Of a DNA stretch of 64,000 nt, positions 32,291 through 45,041 are shown piece by piece. Position numbers and translations under genes: made by a program. This DNA comes from Beroe forskalii (taxonomy: Eukaryota; Ctenophora; Nuda; Beroida; Beroidae), in contig WFMF01000079.1 of assembly GCA_011033025.1 (NCBI GenBank), forward strand, positions 310,001 to 374,000, written 5' to 3'. The first letter of the stretch is position 1, and each line of letters starts with the position of its first letter. The notes beneath the pieces are model-generated. The model did no database searches and had not been told where the DNA came from. It saw nothing but the letters and a program-made list of their open reading frames with translations.

Positions 32291-33324
32291 AGTTAATCAT
32301 GATTCATTCCCAAAATAGTTTTGGGGTATATCACTATGAACAAATAGTCCATGTTTGCTTCTTTTGTGTCCATAAGATAATTTATAATGTACTCATGTAT
32401 GGTAAGCTATATTATGTTTGTTGCTTGAAATCCTAAAACTAATGTCAAATGATTATTAAATGTGATTCATTCTTGTAATTAAATGGATTGAAAGTTTTCT
32501 TTCAATTTTTTTACTTTTGACTTCTAGGGGTGACCAATCACTAATGTTTCAATGAAAATGATCTTGGAATAAATTGTTGTACTTCGAAATAAAGTAATTG
32601 TATGGTCCATCTTTGTGAATCTTTGCTAAAAAATAACCATTATTGGCGAGGAGGGTGTGATTTGATCATACATTGCTGCAAGCCTGATTTTTGACACAAA
32701 ATTCAAAAAATGTGGCCAAACTATTGCTCCAGAGTGTTAAATAACGCCGGGAATCAACTCAGCGTTCAATTTTATAAAGATTTAGTGGTTCCACTTGCTG
32801 TATATGCAACAACAACAAAAAATTAAATTTTTCCCTGTCAGGATTGGGCGCATCGCGATTTTTGGCACAAAATTCAAAATTTTTGACTCAATCATTGCTC
32901 CAAAGTGTTAAATAACGCCGGTAATCAACTCAGCGCTCAATTTTACATAGATTTAGTGGTTCCACTTGCTGTATATGCAACAACAACAAAAAATTAAATT
33001 TTTCCCTGTCAGGATTGGGCGCATCGTGATTTTTGGCACAAAATTCAAAAATTTTGACTCAAATATTGCTACAAAGTGTTAAATAACGCCAGGAATCAAC
33101 TCAGCGTTCAATTTTAGGTATAGTTAGAGGTCCCCCATGCCATATTTCCATGAAATAAAATTTTTCAAAATTTTCCCACAGTCCAAATGGGCGTGGCCCT
33201 GGCAACATGTTCCTATGGTCGAAAAATTTGCTTCCCGGTGAATTTCGATTATTTACACCCCAAAGTACCCAAAAAAGCATGGAAGCAACTTTAATGAACT
33301 TTTGCAGCCTTTTTGGCATAACTG

Positions 33325-33617
33325 TTCTGACTAAACACAAATTTAGAATGACCAATTTTCCCGTGAATAATTAATATTATGAGCACAAAAAAGCTAGGTA
33401 CTAATAACAAAAACCACGATTTATGAAGTTATGAATGGTACACCATACATGCAGTCAAAACAAAATTGTTCGCAGAGTGAATAAGTGTATTTAACACATT
33501 TCAGGAAAAACAAGAATTGCGCCTGCCGGCGAAAATCTTGTTGGCCGTTGCTCCCATATGCAGGCGCTTAATTTCCCTCCCCCGCCCTGTGATCTCTGAA
33601 AGAAAAGATTAAGTAAT
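33325..33617. other. Spacer between two elements
   Basis: No gene seen. It contains a GC-rich hairpin-like 'gcgcctgccgg ... caggcgc' at about 33520-33572. Confidence 0.35.
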
Positions 33618-35881
33618 CACATAACGGGGGAGATTCAGGTACTAAGTTGCAGACACAGGGCCGACGATCCTGCATTTTAGCCTTTTTTTGAGTTGAGACC
33701 ACCCACCTGTATTTTGGTACCTGGGTACTAAGTGGTTTTGGCATAAAAAATTAAGACACCCACCCTAAATTTAAGTTTTTGGAGCAGTTCCAGAATAGAC
33801 AATTTAATTCCAGACTCTGGTAGTACAAAGAAATCTGAAAAAGTGCTATTTGAGTATTTGATATTGAAATAGGCACAATTACAATAGTTTCAATCATCAT
33901 ACAACTGAACTCCTCATTTATTTTGTGCCAGGCAAAGTTGAAATTCGTGCCCACTGCCCTGCAAAATAACCTTGTGGGAAAAACATCTTCCCACAGTTAT
34001 AAGCAATTTTTTATGCTCTTTGGTATATTTTGGATTTATTTTGTCCATTGAAGGCTTACTCATAACCAATTGACCCAAGCTCTCCCCTCCATTTCATTCC
34101 CTTCATTCCTTTTTTATAAAGCCCTAGCCCCTACATTTGGGTGCGTCGATTATTGTTGTTTTTTTGAGATAATCATGATGGTGGAATGTTTTTGTTGCTT
34201 CATCTGTATTCTGGTTCTAAAATGACTCTGGTAGCAGTTTTTGAGAACAAAACTGAAGTTTCATGGTTGAACCAGTCATATGATACTAGGGCGTTCGGAA
34301 ATGATTGTCACTTCAGGCATAAAATGTTAAATATGGTCAAATATGTCAAAATTTCGACATATTCGAGTACAAGGGTCTCTACCAGACTGAATTGCAAATT
34401 TTCAGCGTTAACGAAGATTTTTGAGTGGGTCATTTAGCTTGTTTTTTGATTGTTTTCAGGTGCTCTGCTGTATGGCGAATTCTACATCTTCTAGGCCATG
34501 TTTTTATGGCCTGATTTCACTATTCAGGACATATTCAGGGCGTTCAGGTCCAAAACTAAAGAATAGGATGATTGGTTGACATTCGGGGCAAATTTCTGTA
34601 CAATTTAACCCTGTATGATTGATACAGATTGGAGCTAAATGTGGCAAATTTAACAGTTCAGTAACCGATAATGCAGTACACATCTTGCACACACGTTTCT
34701 GAAGTAAAGACAATAACTCAAAATCTTAAAAATGGTTGTCCCGTGTACGGAAGGGTCTGAACTAATAGCCTAACACGATAACCGAAGGTTTTAAGTTATT
34801 TAAATGTTGTTTTTCTAGACAAAATCCAGAGCAAAAGTTGCAACTGCCCTATCTGGAGCATATCCTTTTTGAGGTCAAAGCACCCCTTAGGATTATTTCA
34901 TCTCGACGAAAAACAGTCCATTTGTTCCGGTTAGCATCCACGTGTGCTGCAACAGCCTCATTTTGATTATCTCACACTTCTTTGGTCCGTTGATAGCGCG
35001 TTTTCTTTGACAACGAAATTTGTGGTCAGTTTCGTACAGCGGAGCAAATAATTAGAAATTTGAATCTGCTGTAGAATGGGCTAAGAAAACTTAGTTATCG
35101 GTAAAACCCGATTATCTTAATCCAAAAATGTCTGAAAAAACCGAATATCACATCAAAAATTTATTCCCGGCAGCCGTTTCTCCAGAAAATTCCAAGTGAC
35201 ATTCTTTTCCGAACGCACTATTATTTTAGCACGTCATGCTTTTCCAAGTGAAGTTGGAGGTGATTCTTTATCTTTACCTACAATCTTTCGAAATAGAGGG
35301 TATTCCAGCTTGTTTTATAGCTCTGAAAACCCTAACAGTATCCGAAAACTTTGATTGGGCCCAAGTCAAAAGCATAGAATCAAAATTTCGGATTTTGATC
35401 GCGTGACTTAGATCGCATGATCATGAAAATTAATAAAATGCGTTTTTTAATGTTTACATATTATATGGACTTTAGATACTGCAATCGTTTTGTCAAAATA
35501 TATAAAAATTAATTTGCGACCTGATAGTGATGAAGTTAAATTTTCCATTTCGGCTAAGGGGACGAGAACTAAAATGCTTAATATGGTCACGTGACTAGCT
35601 AAGAATTGCCCTAAAATCGCCACTTTAATGATTCCACTCGAAACTTTTGGATCTTTATCAAGGTTTCATAACCATTTAACACTTAGGTGTGTTGGTAAAG
35701 TACCTACGTCCTAACCCCTTACAGGATTTATGGGTGACTACACCATGTTCGAAGTTTTGTGACCATCTTTGTAGCTTGCACAGCTCATTACACATTGAAA
35801 ATGTAAGTTTCAATTCATGTGAGCACTCGCCATACGAAAGCACTAGGTATTCGTAAGAGTGAGATATTACAGAATACCTTA

Positions 35882-36358
35882 GTACCAGAAATATAGGCGA
35901 CTAATAATTAAGGCGCAAGATATTAAGGCGACAAGATATTAAGGCGATTTTTTCCTGGAGTTTAAATTGAAGTTTTTTTTTTCGAAAATAAACGATTTTT
36001 CCATTTAAAATGGCTATAAAATGAATTTAAAATTGAACAAAAATGCAAAAAATCTTGTTACAGTGGGCATTCAAAATACAGTACATCAGATCCTGAGCTT
36101 TTCAAACGGGTCAATCAACATTCCAGAGTCAATACCGGCATCTTTACATCGTGCGATAGCGTTAGTGATACCAGAAGTTGCACTGGCTATTAAGTTATTT
36201 ATCATGTTGCTAAATTGAAAAAGTCGATTGTGGAGGAAAAATAACTGAAAATAAAATATCTTATTAAGAAATTAAGACGACCAGATATTTAGACGACCAG
36301 ATATTAAGGCGATTTTTCCAAAATCGCCTTAATTTCTTGTCGCCTATATTTCTGGTAC
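35882..36358. mobile_element. TA-flanked MITE (477 bp)
   Basis: Ends GTACCAGAAATATAGGCGAC and its complement, flanked by TA at 35880-35881 and 36359-36360. Both ends carry two or three copies of 'agatattaaggcgac'. It is nested in the 33625-36809 element. TA duplication suggests Tc1/mariner-type mobilisation. The small frame inside is not a gene. Confidence 0.85.
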
Positions 36359-36421
36359 TATAAGGTTTTTTATAAGGTATGTTCATTGTACAAACAAAAT
36401 TGCTAAATGTTTACAGAATGT

Positions 36422-36494
36422 TTGGTGGCCAGGTAGCTCAGTCAGTCATTAATAAGCGTCGGATTTAGCAATCGAGAAGTTGCTGTTCCCGCCC
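36422..36494 (+). repeat. tRNA-like segment (possible SINE head)
   Basis: Has an A-box-like TAGCTCAGTCAGT at 36434 and a B-box-like GCTGTTCCCGCCC at 36482, at roughly tRNA spacing. Pairing of the acceptor arms is poor. A decayed tRNA-derived SINE head is more likely than a tRNA gene. Confidence 0.35.
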
Positions 36495-36816
36495 ATTCTA
36501 ATTTTGTGCTAACGTGCGTGTTATTTGGCTCCAAAATGTATCGCATTATCTAATTAATGTGTGATCAGGCAGAAAATTAAATTTTGGAGATGAATTTCCC
36601 GCAGTTTACGGGGAAAAGTAAATATTTCACACTCTGATACTACGAAATCAGTAGATATCGACGTATTTTAGTACCAAGGTACCAACTCATTTTTCAAATT
36701 CCAGCTGATGACCACGTATTTTAGTACCCAGGTACTAAACGACATTCGAGGGAAAAATAGACCCACCCACCGGCCCTGTGTCTGCAACTTAGTACCCGAA
36801 TCTCCCCCGCACATAA

Positions 36817-38578
36817 ATGGATAACGGCTAACTTAAGTTCTTTGTGACGTATGCGCATAACTTTGTGGAGGCGCATAGGTTTCACGTGTGATCACCAGTC
36901 CATGAACGCGCCGCGCATGTTTCGTTGGTTCGACGGTTCGTTGTAATGATCTGAGATTTCGCGCGTAGCTTTTATTTCATTTCATGTGAGTATTGTTACG
37001 TTTGCAGTTTGTTAACTCCTGCGAAAGTATATGCCTATTTATGAATACGCTGCTTCTTTAGTTCTTTGATATGAACAATGGTTGATAAAAATACTTTTTA
37101 CTCCGACTCCGAGATGATCATTGATCAGTCCTTATGCTTATGATTCAATGATTCATACTTATTCTTTCGAACATAACTTCGACGATTCTTTTAACTTTTT
37201 CAAATTAAATGTATTATGTAAGTGATTGTCTTTCTATGATTAATAGAACTTAATTACTTTCAGTCAGTCACTAATTAGCTAATTCGCTTTGTTAATTTGA
37301 TATCACTTTTAAACTGATTTTTTATTTTTGTTTTCTGTTTCAATGCTGTCGTTCGTACCGAAAAGTAATCTTTGTCTTTCACTTCGTATTTCTCGAACCT
37401 AGTGGTTAAATAATTTGGAAAATGGAAATATATTTTATATCATTTACATGCCGGGCGAATACTTAGTTATGGCTCGTAAAGGATTCGCTATTCAGGGATC
37501 ACAAACTATTCCGTAAATTCTGGTTTGTGTTCTAGTTGCACATAATTTGGCATGGACGCCGGCCGTGGCGCGCGCACGTGCAACGTGAATACTGACCTCT
37601 GATTGGTTGTTAGCATGGTTACCACATTTGAGGTAGTATGTACAGATTTTCCGGGCACTTTCTGAAGTTGTCCATTGCCAACCCTCCTCAATGCCTTTTT
37701 GTATACACAAAAAGGCCAATGGGGAGGGAAAAAATAAAAGATCGCAGCACCATTACTCCAAATTAGCACAATGTTCAAATACTATATTCCGACATTATGT
37801 GTTGTTAATGTTATTTGATATATCACGTGGGACTATAGCAATCCACACAATGTACACTTACAGCCGTGTATAAAACGTAACTTGTGCATTGTGTATTGTG
37901 CGATGATAAGTTATTACATGCAACCTTGAATGGTATGTCGGGTAATACTTGTAAAGACATGTTATCAAGTTATTGGCTATTAAGAAACAGCGTATATTAT
38001 GTAATTGGAACAAAATGAAAAAATATACCTAACTAGTGGACGAGTTTGTGTGTGTTATTTCATCTCTTTTGCAAGTCTCTCTTTGATGTTCAGCATAATC
38101 CAATGATGATGAGCGATGATACAGACCTCTTTCGTACCTAGTACAGCAAGCTGAATTTCATCACAGCCGTTGATATAAATTTCGGATTTCAGATGTCTCA
38201 CAAACTTTGGTCTATGACCAAAGTTTGAGAATTTGCAGAGCATTATGCCACTTCTTCCATGCAATTGTGCTCGTTAAACGGAAACCATGCACGTACACAT
38301 GATCAGTTATTCTGAATGCTTCATCATTGCATAAGATTTCGAAAAGTTACCAATTTCTACATATTATTTGGTTACAGAGCTATGGAGATTGAAGTAATGG
38401 TACCTACACACTTACACAAGTAAACAAACGAAACTAAACAAAGTTCATAATTCATGTTTTGTGTGGAATCGGCTAGTTTCAGATAATTTGAATACTCCAA
38501 TTTACGCAAAAATTTCAAAACTAGCCCGAAAAGGGACAAAATTTTCATAAATGAGCCAAAAAATACTCAAATTTGTAC
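36817..38578. other. 1.8 kb without a recognised gene
   Basis: This follows the TSD of the 33625 element and is probably the original host sequence. It has AT-rich stretches and a CpG-containing patch at 37550-37575. A perfect short palindrome 'tgcctttttgtatacacaaaaaggcca' lies at 37693-37718. Open frames up to 90 codons are overlapping and domain-free. Confidence 0.4.
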
Positions 38579-38830
38579 GGCCCAAAACCACCCAACTTAC
38601 CCAGAATATAGATTTTGGATGGTTTCGGGTGGGTTGGGTCGTTTCGGTGGTTAGAATTCCCTAATTTATGCAAAAATTTTGAAATGAGCCAAAAGTTTAC
38701 TTTGATGTGGGACTACCTGAAACAACCCAACACACCTAACCCGCCCAAAAATATGAATTTGGGTGGTTTCGGGTGGTTTCGGGTGGGTTGGGTGGTTTCG
38801 GGTTGTTTCGGGTCGTTTCGGTGTTTTAAA
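38579..38830. repeat. CCACCCGAAA satellite block 4
   Basis: Interrupted GGTTTCGGGTGGGTTGGGTG units in both orientations, separated by AT-rich linkers. Confidence 0.75.
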
Positions 38831-38835
38831 TTACC

Positions 38836-39110
38836 TTTTCTTTTTTTTTTTTTTTTTTTTTTCGGGCAATATTCACTGACCACCCCCTCCCCTTGCGGGG
38901 GTTGGTGGCAGCTGTCCAGCACGGAGAGCTCGACTGGAACCCACCTGGCTGCACTTGAACCCCTTACCTGGGCACCAGGTGATGATACCCTGACGGGTAC
39001 CAATTGAGCGGGGGCGCCCCTCCGAAGATTGACTACCTTGATCCCTTGGTAAGTATGGCTGCAAAGCCTGTCCCTCTAACTCTGGGTGCTAAACCACCAG
39101 CTCACCAGGT
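38836..39110 (-). repeat. tRNA-derived SINE with poly(A) tail
   Basis: Read on the minus strand, a tRNA-like head carries an A-box-like CGCTCAATTGGTACC (39010-38996) and a B-box-like GGGGTTCAAGTGC (38963-38951). A GC-rich body leads into a poly(A) of about 25 bases (the T run at 38842-38866). Position of the tail directly after the satellite is consistent with insertion there. The 5' limit (39020-39110) is uncertain. Confidence 0.6.
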
Positions 39111-39446
39111 TAGGTCGTGCAGGATCTATCTATATGTGATGCTGTTGAGATTTGTATGTTTTGTATGTCAAGTTATATGTTGTAAGATTATAGCAGTTTT
39201 GGCGAGTTGAGTTGTTTTGTGAGTTGCAAGTCGTTTGCTCAGTTCTGGTCAGAAGAGTTGCATAGGAGTAGGTTTTATATGGCAGGGGCGTCTCCTTCCT
39301 GCTTGGTGTGGTGTGCTTTAGTTCAGAAAATGTATATGCGCCTACGCTCAGTGGTACGACTCTGTTGAGCTGGGATGGTACTTGTTGGTTTGCTGGTCAG
39401 CAGATCGTCGTAGGCATAAATTACCCTTTTACCTTATTGAGTTATT
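39111..39446. other. No gene recognised
   Basis: I see no ORF with domains, no RNA gene and no clear repeat end. Confidence 0.35.
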
Positions 39447-39522
39447 GGCCTTTATTTAACCGGCCCTTAAGGACAAAAATTACTTTGAGATTTTTGTCCA
39501 AAGGGCCGGTTAAAAAAAAGGC
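39447..39522. repeat. Hairpin element with 'aaccggccctt' arms
   Basis: A 34-base inverted repeat with an 8-9-base loop (39447-39480 paired with 39489-39522). Further degenerate copies of 'ggccggttaaa' continue to about 39560. Confidence 0.7.
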
Positions 39523-41182
39523 CGGTTAAATTGGGGCCGGTCAAATTAAAGGCCAGTCAATTTAGGTCAAATGAAACTTTTATGACTTGCCTTTTATCCT
39601 CGTGAACGTCATTAAATAACACGATAATGACCTAAATCATCATATGGGCAAATCCACGAAAACGAGGAAAAATTTTGAAATTTGAAATCATCAGTCCAGC
39701 AAAAAGCTTTGACTTCAAATGAAAGCTAAGACTTTCCTCTAAATGATGCAAAAAACCGCATCAAAAAATATTGAAAGACCTCGACGATTTGCGCGATTGA
39801 GTAGGGCTACTTTTGGACAATGTTCAGCCCTCAATTAATGGCATTTTTGAATTATCATAAAGAATGCTTATATTTGTAATCAAGGGAATAATTTTTGCTC
39901 CATAGTGGACTTTTTGATCTAGTTTGATTCATATTTTAATATGAATAATCGCTTTCTCTAACTATTTTGAAGTGACGTTCAAACTCTTTGGGGACAATTG
40001 ATGTGTGCGTTACGTAACAAAATGATGCAAAAAGTTTTGTAAAAGCCTTAATTCATTTCCATTTATGCCGAAAACTCATTTTCAGCTGTTTTGGATACTT
40101 TTGGTCGTCATGGCACATGTGTGAAAGCTTAGACTGATCAAATTTAGACAATATGGCCTTGTGCGTTCACGTAACGTTCACGTAATGCACAAAAACTTTT
40201 CCAATTAATTTTCAATGAAAGAAACTGCAAGAAATATCCATTTCTAATCAGAAAATTCTGTAATAACTTACAGATAAGGAATGTAAAGTAAATTTGAACT
40301 TAGAAAAGAATTACAAAAGAAAAATTTAGTATTTAGTCATTCAATCCCACATACATTAGAAAATCAAAGCATAAATCGATAAATTTTCTTTTCTAGAACC
40401 TAAATGCTATCAAAAATGTATTCAGGGGTATAAGATATCAATGCCCTTGAGGAATTGTGCTTTAATGGCCTCAAAAGTGATTTTCTCAAAAATTTGCCAC
40501 TTTGTGACACATGAAAAAACATCTTTTTCTACTAGCAAATTCGAAAATCGTTGAATTTGGCCCTCTCACGATAGGAATCGGCCATTATTCATCTTATAAA
40601 GTTGCTGGGTGATACCAAGAGTGATCTTAACCCTGTCAGAAATGAAATATTCTGAGTATGACAGTAAAATCATAGAAAATTGATCCAATTTTTTGCTACA
40701 CTTTTGATGGCCTAATATGGGACTGAAATTGATAGAACCACCAAGATTTTTTAGATTGAGGACCTTGATTGCTCCTGCATCTAATTGAGGCCTTACTATG
40801 TCAATAGAACAGTATAAAATAGGTCTATTCACAGTGAGGAAAATTTGTGCATTACGTAACAGGCATTTTGTGCATTACGTAACAAATTATGTGAGCCTGG
40901 TAAAAGAAAATGGGGTGCATCAACCAATAAAAGCATTGTTAAACTTAAAGTTTATATATTCTTCTATCATTAGAAACTAGTGTGAACTCCCCATTCGCTC
41001 ACATGGAACTGACTTTTGTGATCAAATTCTGTCAATTGATTTTATTTGATCCAGTCCTGTGCGTTACGTAACATTTTTTGATGGCTTGTGTAAAATTTTC
41101 TGTGCAACCAATTCTCATTCAAAACATCAAATAGGCTCAATGAATGTTTGAAGTTTGTCTCTAAAGCAAGGAATAGTGCTGT
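39523..41182. repeat. Non-coding region with dispersed GTTACGTAAC palindromes
   Basis: The motif GTGC(G/A)TTACGTAAC occurs at 40005, 40847, 40870 and 41059, with a variant at 40161-40175. A further copy at 50627 lies just past the LINE insertion, so the LINE split this region. No protein domain is recognised. Confidence 0.6.
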
Positions 41183-41209
41183 GATGACTTCAATTAGAAC
41201 ACCAACTCT

Positions 41210-41758
41210 GTGAAAAAAGTTGGGATAACAAATAAAATAGGGCAGAGCACTTTGACCCTTCTCAACCCTGTTCAATTGCAAAAAACAAATTCACCCAGAC
41301 ACACAAACCCATCTAGCCATGCTAAAGTCTTACATCCCCGTTTGGCTCGCGCGGCGCGCTCACACACCCATGCGGCCTTGGGAACATCTAGCTCAACACC
41401 TAAAGAGAAAAACGTTGCACTGCACAGGCAAACCCAACTCGGAATGACAAAGCCAAAAATATATCCTGATAAAAAGGTAGCAATCAAAGAAAAAATCACA
41501 CAAACACCCACAAACTCCCCATTTAGAAGAAACATTTTTCCGGTCACTTTGCTAAATAATGACCAAAAAAATAACTCAAAAAACGCAAAACCAATAAACC
41601 AGGCTTTAAAAATGAGAAATCCCCTTCACAAGAGGCCTGAAGTACCCAACAAACCACAAATAATCAAGATTGGTCACACCAAAAAATCTAGCCCCTCAGA
41701 ACCTAAACCAAAAACCCACCAAAAGCCGACCCCCTCAGTAAGCAATGTTTTAAAGTGA
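41210..41758 (+). CDS. LINE ORF1-like protein
   Basis: A 182-codon frame, rich in Lys, Asn, Pro and Thr, with no zinc knuckle that I can see. It overlaps the next frame by 4 bases (ATGA), the usual compact arrangement of LINE ORFs. Being directly downstream of the TSD it is the first ORF of the element. Role as a nucleic-acid-binding ORF1 protein is inferred from position and basic composition only. Confidence 0.5.
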   Translation: MKKVGITNKIGQSTLTLLNPVQLQKTNSPRHTNPSSHAKVLHPRLARAARSHTHAALGTSSSTPKEKNVALHRQTQLGMTKPKIYPDKKVAIKEKITQTPTNSPFRRNIFPVTLLNNDQKNNSKNAKPINQALKMRNPLHKRPEVPNKPQIIKIGHTKKSSPSEPKPKTHQKPTPSVSNVLK

Positions 41759-43423
41759 CCCCAGAAAACACGACAGAAAGTAACCGAGCAATCAAATCTC
41801 CCCCCACCAGACAAGACAAACTTACTGCCAAAATCCTAAAAGATTTTCTAAAAGCCCAAAAAAAGGAAACCAAAACCCCAATCACAATTACTACCTGCAA
41901 GCATGATAACTGCGTCTCACCTCACAAAAACAACCAACTACAGACAGGTACCGACAATTTGAACCTGAATTCTGAACCTGAACTCGAAACTGAAATAAAT
42001 AATGAAACAATCCCTACTATCCCAAAAACTAAGAAAAAGACCCAATCTCTTTTAACAGACATGATGAAACCCAAAACGCAGAATCTATCCACAGGACTGT
42101 CTCCCCTGGACCCACATACCCCAAACCCAAAACCTAACACACATGATTTAAATTCTAAACCCCAAAACACATCAAATAAAGACAATTCACTGTTATTCAA
42201 CCCAAACAATGCCCCACGTGACCCCAAGGAAATAAACACCCCAAAAAAGGATGATAACATAGTTAAAACCGACAAACACAAATTAAAAGTTCTAGAGCAC
42301 ATAAACAAACCAAAACATGCCAAAGACTACACCACAAAAACTCGAAACAATTATGGACCAAAAACAAGAAACATGGAATTCACCCAGATAAATCTTCAGC
42401 ATGCACATGAACCATCACTAACACTAAAGGAAAACATTGAATACTCACTAGACACTTCCTTACCCCATGCAATTTGCATACAGGAACCACTATGTAACAT
42501 GTCCAACAAATGTCCCATGGACATCCCAGACACATACACATGCCACTATAAATTAACTGAAAACCAAACCCCCAGAGCCATTATACACACCTCAAAAATA
42601 CTCCATGAAAATTGCTTGTACCATGATGAATTCTCTGACCGTGATACATGCACAATCTCAATAAAAGATCCCTCAGATCAAAATAAAAGGCTATTCATCT
42701 GCTCTTCATACATGCCATATGAGAAGAAAATCAAAGACGGATTATTTCTCCACCTTATCAATAAAGCAAACCAGTCAAAACAAGGTGTCATCCTCTGTAC
42801 TGACTCAAATGCTCAAAGCACCAGATGGGGAAACAACTCGACAAATAACAGAGGCAAACAACTTGAAGAAATAATTGATGACTATAACCTCACTATTCAC
42901 AACAAACTCGACTCCCCCACCTGGTCTGCAAGGGGGAAAACCTCAATTATTGACCTTACAATTACAAACATTTATGCACCAACTATCCCCAACTGGAATT
43001 GCCATCTAAACATGTCCACATCTGATCATCACTATATCCAATTCTCCTCAAATACAAACTCTCTAAACCAGCCAATTCAACATAGATATAACATGAAAAA
43101 ATGTGACTGGGTCCTATATAAAAAAACACTAGAAGAAACTATCCTCAATCCAGTATTAGAGAAAATCCCAAAAAACAAGTGTGGACTAGACTTCTGCACA
43201 TCAAAACTAACCAATCTCATGAACAAAGCACTTGAAAAATCTTGTCCAAAAATAAAGCACAAAATACACCCAAAAAAGAGACCCTCAGAAACTCTCAATG
43301 CATTAGAAAGGACCATAACCAGGAAGCAGAAAAAATTCAAAACCAAAAAGACACACCAGAAGAACAAGAGACAAGTAAATGAAGTGAAAAATAACTATAA
43401 GAAAGGCAAAAAATCCTTTAATA
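41755..43423 (+). CDS. LINE ORF2, N-terminal part: APE-type endonuclease
   Basis: A Lys/Asn-rich N-terminal region of about 200 residues (including CKHDNCVSPH) precedes an exonuclease-endonuclease-phosphatase fold. Motifs visible: FTQINLQHA (residue about 207), CIQEPL (about 241), CTDSNAQSTRWGN (about 347), TSIIDLTITN (about 400) and the catalytic STSDHHY (about 422). It would nick target DNA to prime reverse transcription. The original frame ends at the nested element; the last 24 codons of the open frame (to 43497) come from that element. Confidence 0.85.
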
Positions 43424-45041
43424 GGGTAAAGCGGGGTGAAGCGGGACAATTTGAGACATATTCAGGTGCCACAGTCACACTTTTAACGAAAAATTAATTT
43501 TTGGTTGATGATTTTAGCAATGAACCCATCCTCTTTCCATAGAATTGGTCGAAAAAATCTCAACCAATGGTTTTCATATAGAAAAAAGCTGTCCATCTTT
43601 CCCCGCAGCATGTCCCACTTCACCCCTCATGTGGAGGTAAAGAGGGACAGTCTCTGTAGCCCTGAGATAACCATTTGAGAAGTTTATTCTTCATTGGACA
43701 TGTACAGTTCTTTAGAATAAGTCGAATAAACCACTTTGGAACGGAGAAAGATTGAGTCTAATTGGGCAAATTGGAGAATTGAATGAATTGGTCCACTTTA
43801 CCCCAAAAATTATTCTTTTAGATTTAAACTTTCAAATTTCATAAAGAGGTTCATATATGGCCAAACATGGAAAATAAGTACAGTACCTCTTTGGCAAGAA
43901 TTTTGGTTTTTGGTCATTTTACAGCCTTTTTAAAAATGTCCCACTTTACCCGCGCTCACTTTAAAACTTCGTAAATTTGTTGCATGGGAACCATTTATCG
44001 ATTTTTCTCCATTCCAACGGTTCAGTTGTCATCTGAGTGAAGCCCAAAATGACGAAATTTAATGAGAAAATGTAATTACCTATAATTAACACGTTGTGGG
44101 GAAAGAGGGACACTGATAGTTAACAAGGATAATTATCACAATATAAGCAATAAAACCATTTGCAATTCATAATTTGTTTATTAAAACATCCCTTATAAGT
44201 TTCTCAGGCATGAAATTTTATTTTCATTGAAAATCATGTTAATGGGGAAAGTGGGACAGTCAAGTCAGATCAAATGAAATCATGTATTCCTAAGGAAACA
44301 ATTATGCTGTGGAGGTTGTTTTTCATCAAGATTTTTCACTTTGGTTGTAGTATACTTTATTTTTTCTTGAAAATAGCACTAAATGATATGGTATAATAAT
44401 TTTGGGGGGAAAGTGGGACAGTTGCGCAAAAATTGTCAAAAATTCAATAAAAATCAATAATTTCAATTCGTGATGCTGTATTAAAAGTTTTAATAGGCAT
44501 TATTGATATTCTAACATACATAAGTCACAAAAACATGGCGATTTTCGATTAGTTCCATACTTTTTATCAATTGTCCCACATTACCCGACCAATCCAATAA
44601 TCAAGATTAAATTCCTGTTCCACTTTTCCCCACTCACCTGTAAAGTCTTGTTGGCAATAGAATTCCATCTAAATTATAACAAATAAATGTCTAGATCATT
44701 ATAAAAATCAATTGTTATTGCTGTACCACTTTACCCCACAATGGGTAAAATATATAAAATATGACTGTCCCACTTTACCCAGTGGCTTTTACTGCATGAA
44801 ATACTGTTGGGGTGTTGCTTTTGGAAAATTTTCGAAAATTTGTCCCACTTTTTACCCCACATCGGTCTTATGCATCATTTTGACAGTGTTCCTCTTTACC
44901 CAAAGTGTAGCCTTCACCATAGCTTTGCATAGGTGAAGGTTTTTTGAAATTTCGTTAAGTGTCCCACTTTCCCCCCAGGTGTTCCATTTCACCCCAATTT
45001 GTCCCTCTTTACCTCCTGTCCCACTCCACCCCGTTTTACCC
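43424..45041. mobile_element. TA-flanked GGGTAAAGCGGGG element in LINE
   Basis: Ends GGGTAAAGCGGGGTGAAG and GGGTAAAACGGGGTGGAG (complement strand), flanked by TA at 43422-43423 and 45042-45043. Inside, the phrase 'gtcccactttacccc' and its complement recur more than ten times, so the ends look like repeat units. It is the same family as 13731-14837 and 60137-60614. The duplicated LINE segment has the sequence TA-CC-TA at the equivalent position (47332-47337), where this element is absent. Confidence 0.9.

Larger units (their letters stand above)
28581..33324. mobile_element. DNA transposon with about 0.8 kb TIRs
   Basis: Terminal sequence CAGTTATGCCAAAAA starts at 28581; TTTTTGGCATAACTG ends at 33324. 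The inverted arms extend to about 29440 on the left and about 32542 on the right. Both arms hold tandem units of about 150 bp around 'aactcagcgttcaattttacat' and 'aatcctgacagggaaaaattt'. Between the arms lies a decayed plus-strand coding region (29371-30790, 32200-32290) split by a satellite block and an LINE fragment. No clear target-site duplication. I do not assign a superfamily. Confidence 0.78.
33625..36809. mobile_element. 3.2 kb element, 7-bp TSD CACATAA
   Basis: Ends are CGGGGGAGATTCAGGTACTA and the complement of its partner ending GAATCTCCCCCG. CACATAA is duplicated exactly at 33618-33624 and 36810-36816. The inverted region spans about 110 bp at each end (including 'gttgcagacacagggcc' and 'gtattttggtacctgggtact'). 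The interior has no recognisable coding region and includes a nested TA MITE (35882-36358) and a tRNA-like segment (36422-36494). It is non-autonomous; the superfamily is not assigned. Confidence 0.9.

Noticed and set aside
36021..36218. 65-codon frame inside the nested MITE
   Set aside because: No domain; it lies between the TIRs of a 477-bp MITE that is too short to encode a transposase.
41922..42323. 133-codon minus-strand frame with hydrophobic residues
   Set aside because: Antisense shadow of the Lys/Asn-rich N-terminal part of LINE ORF2.
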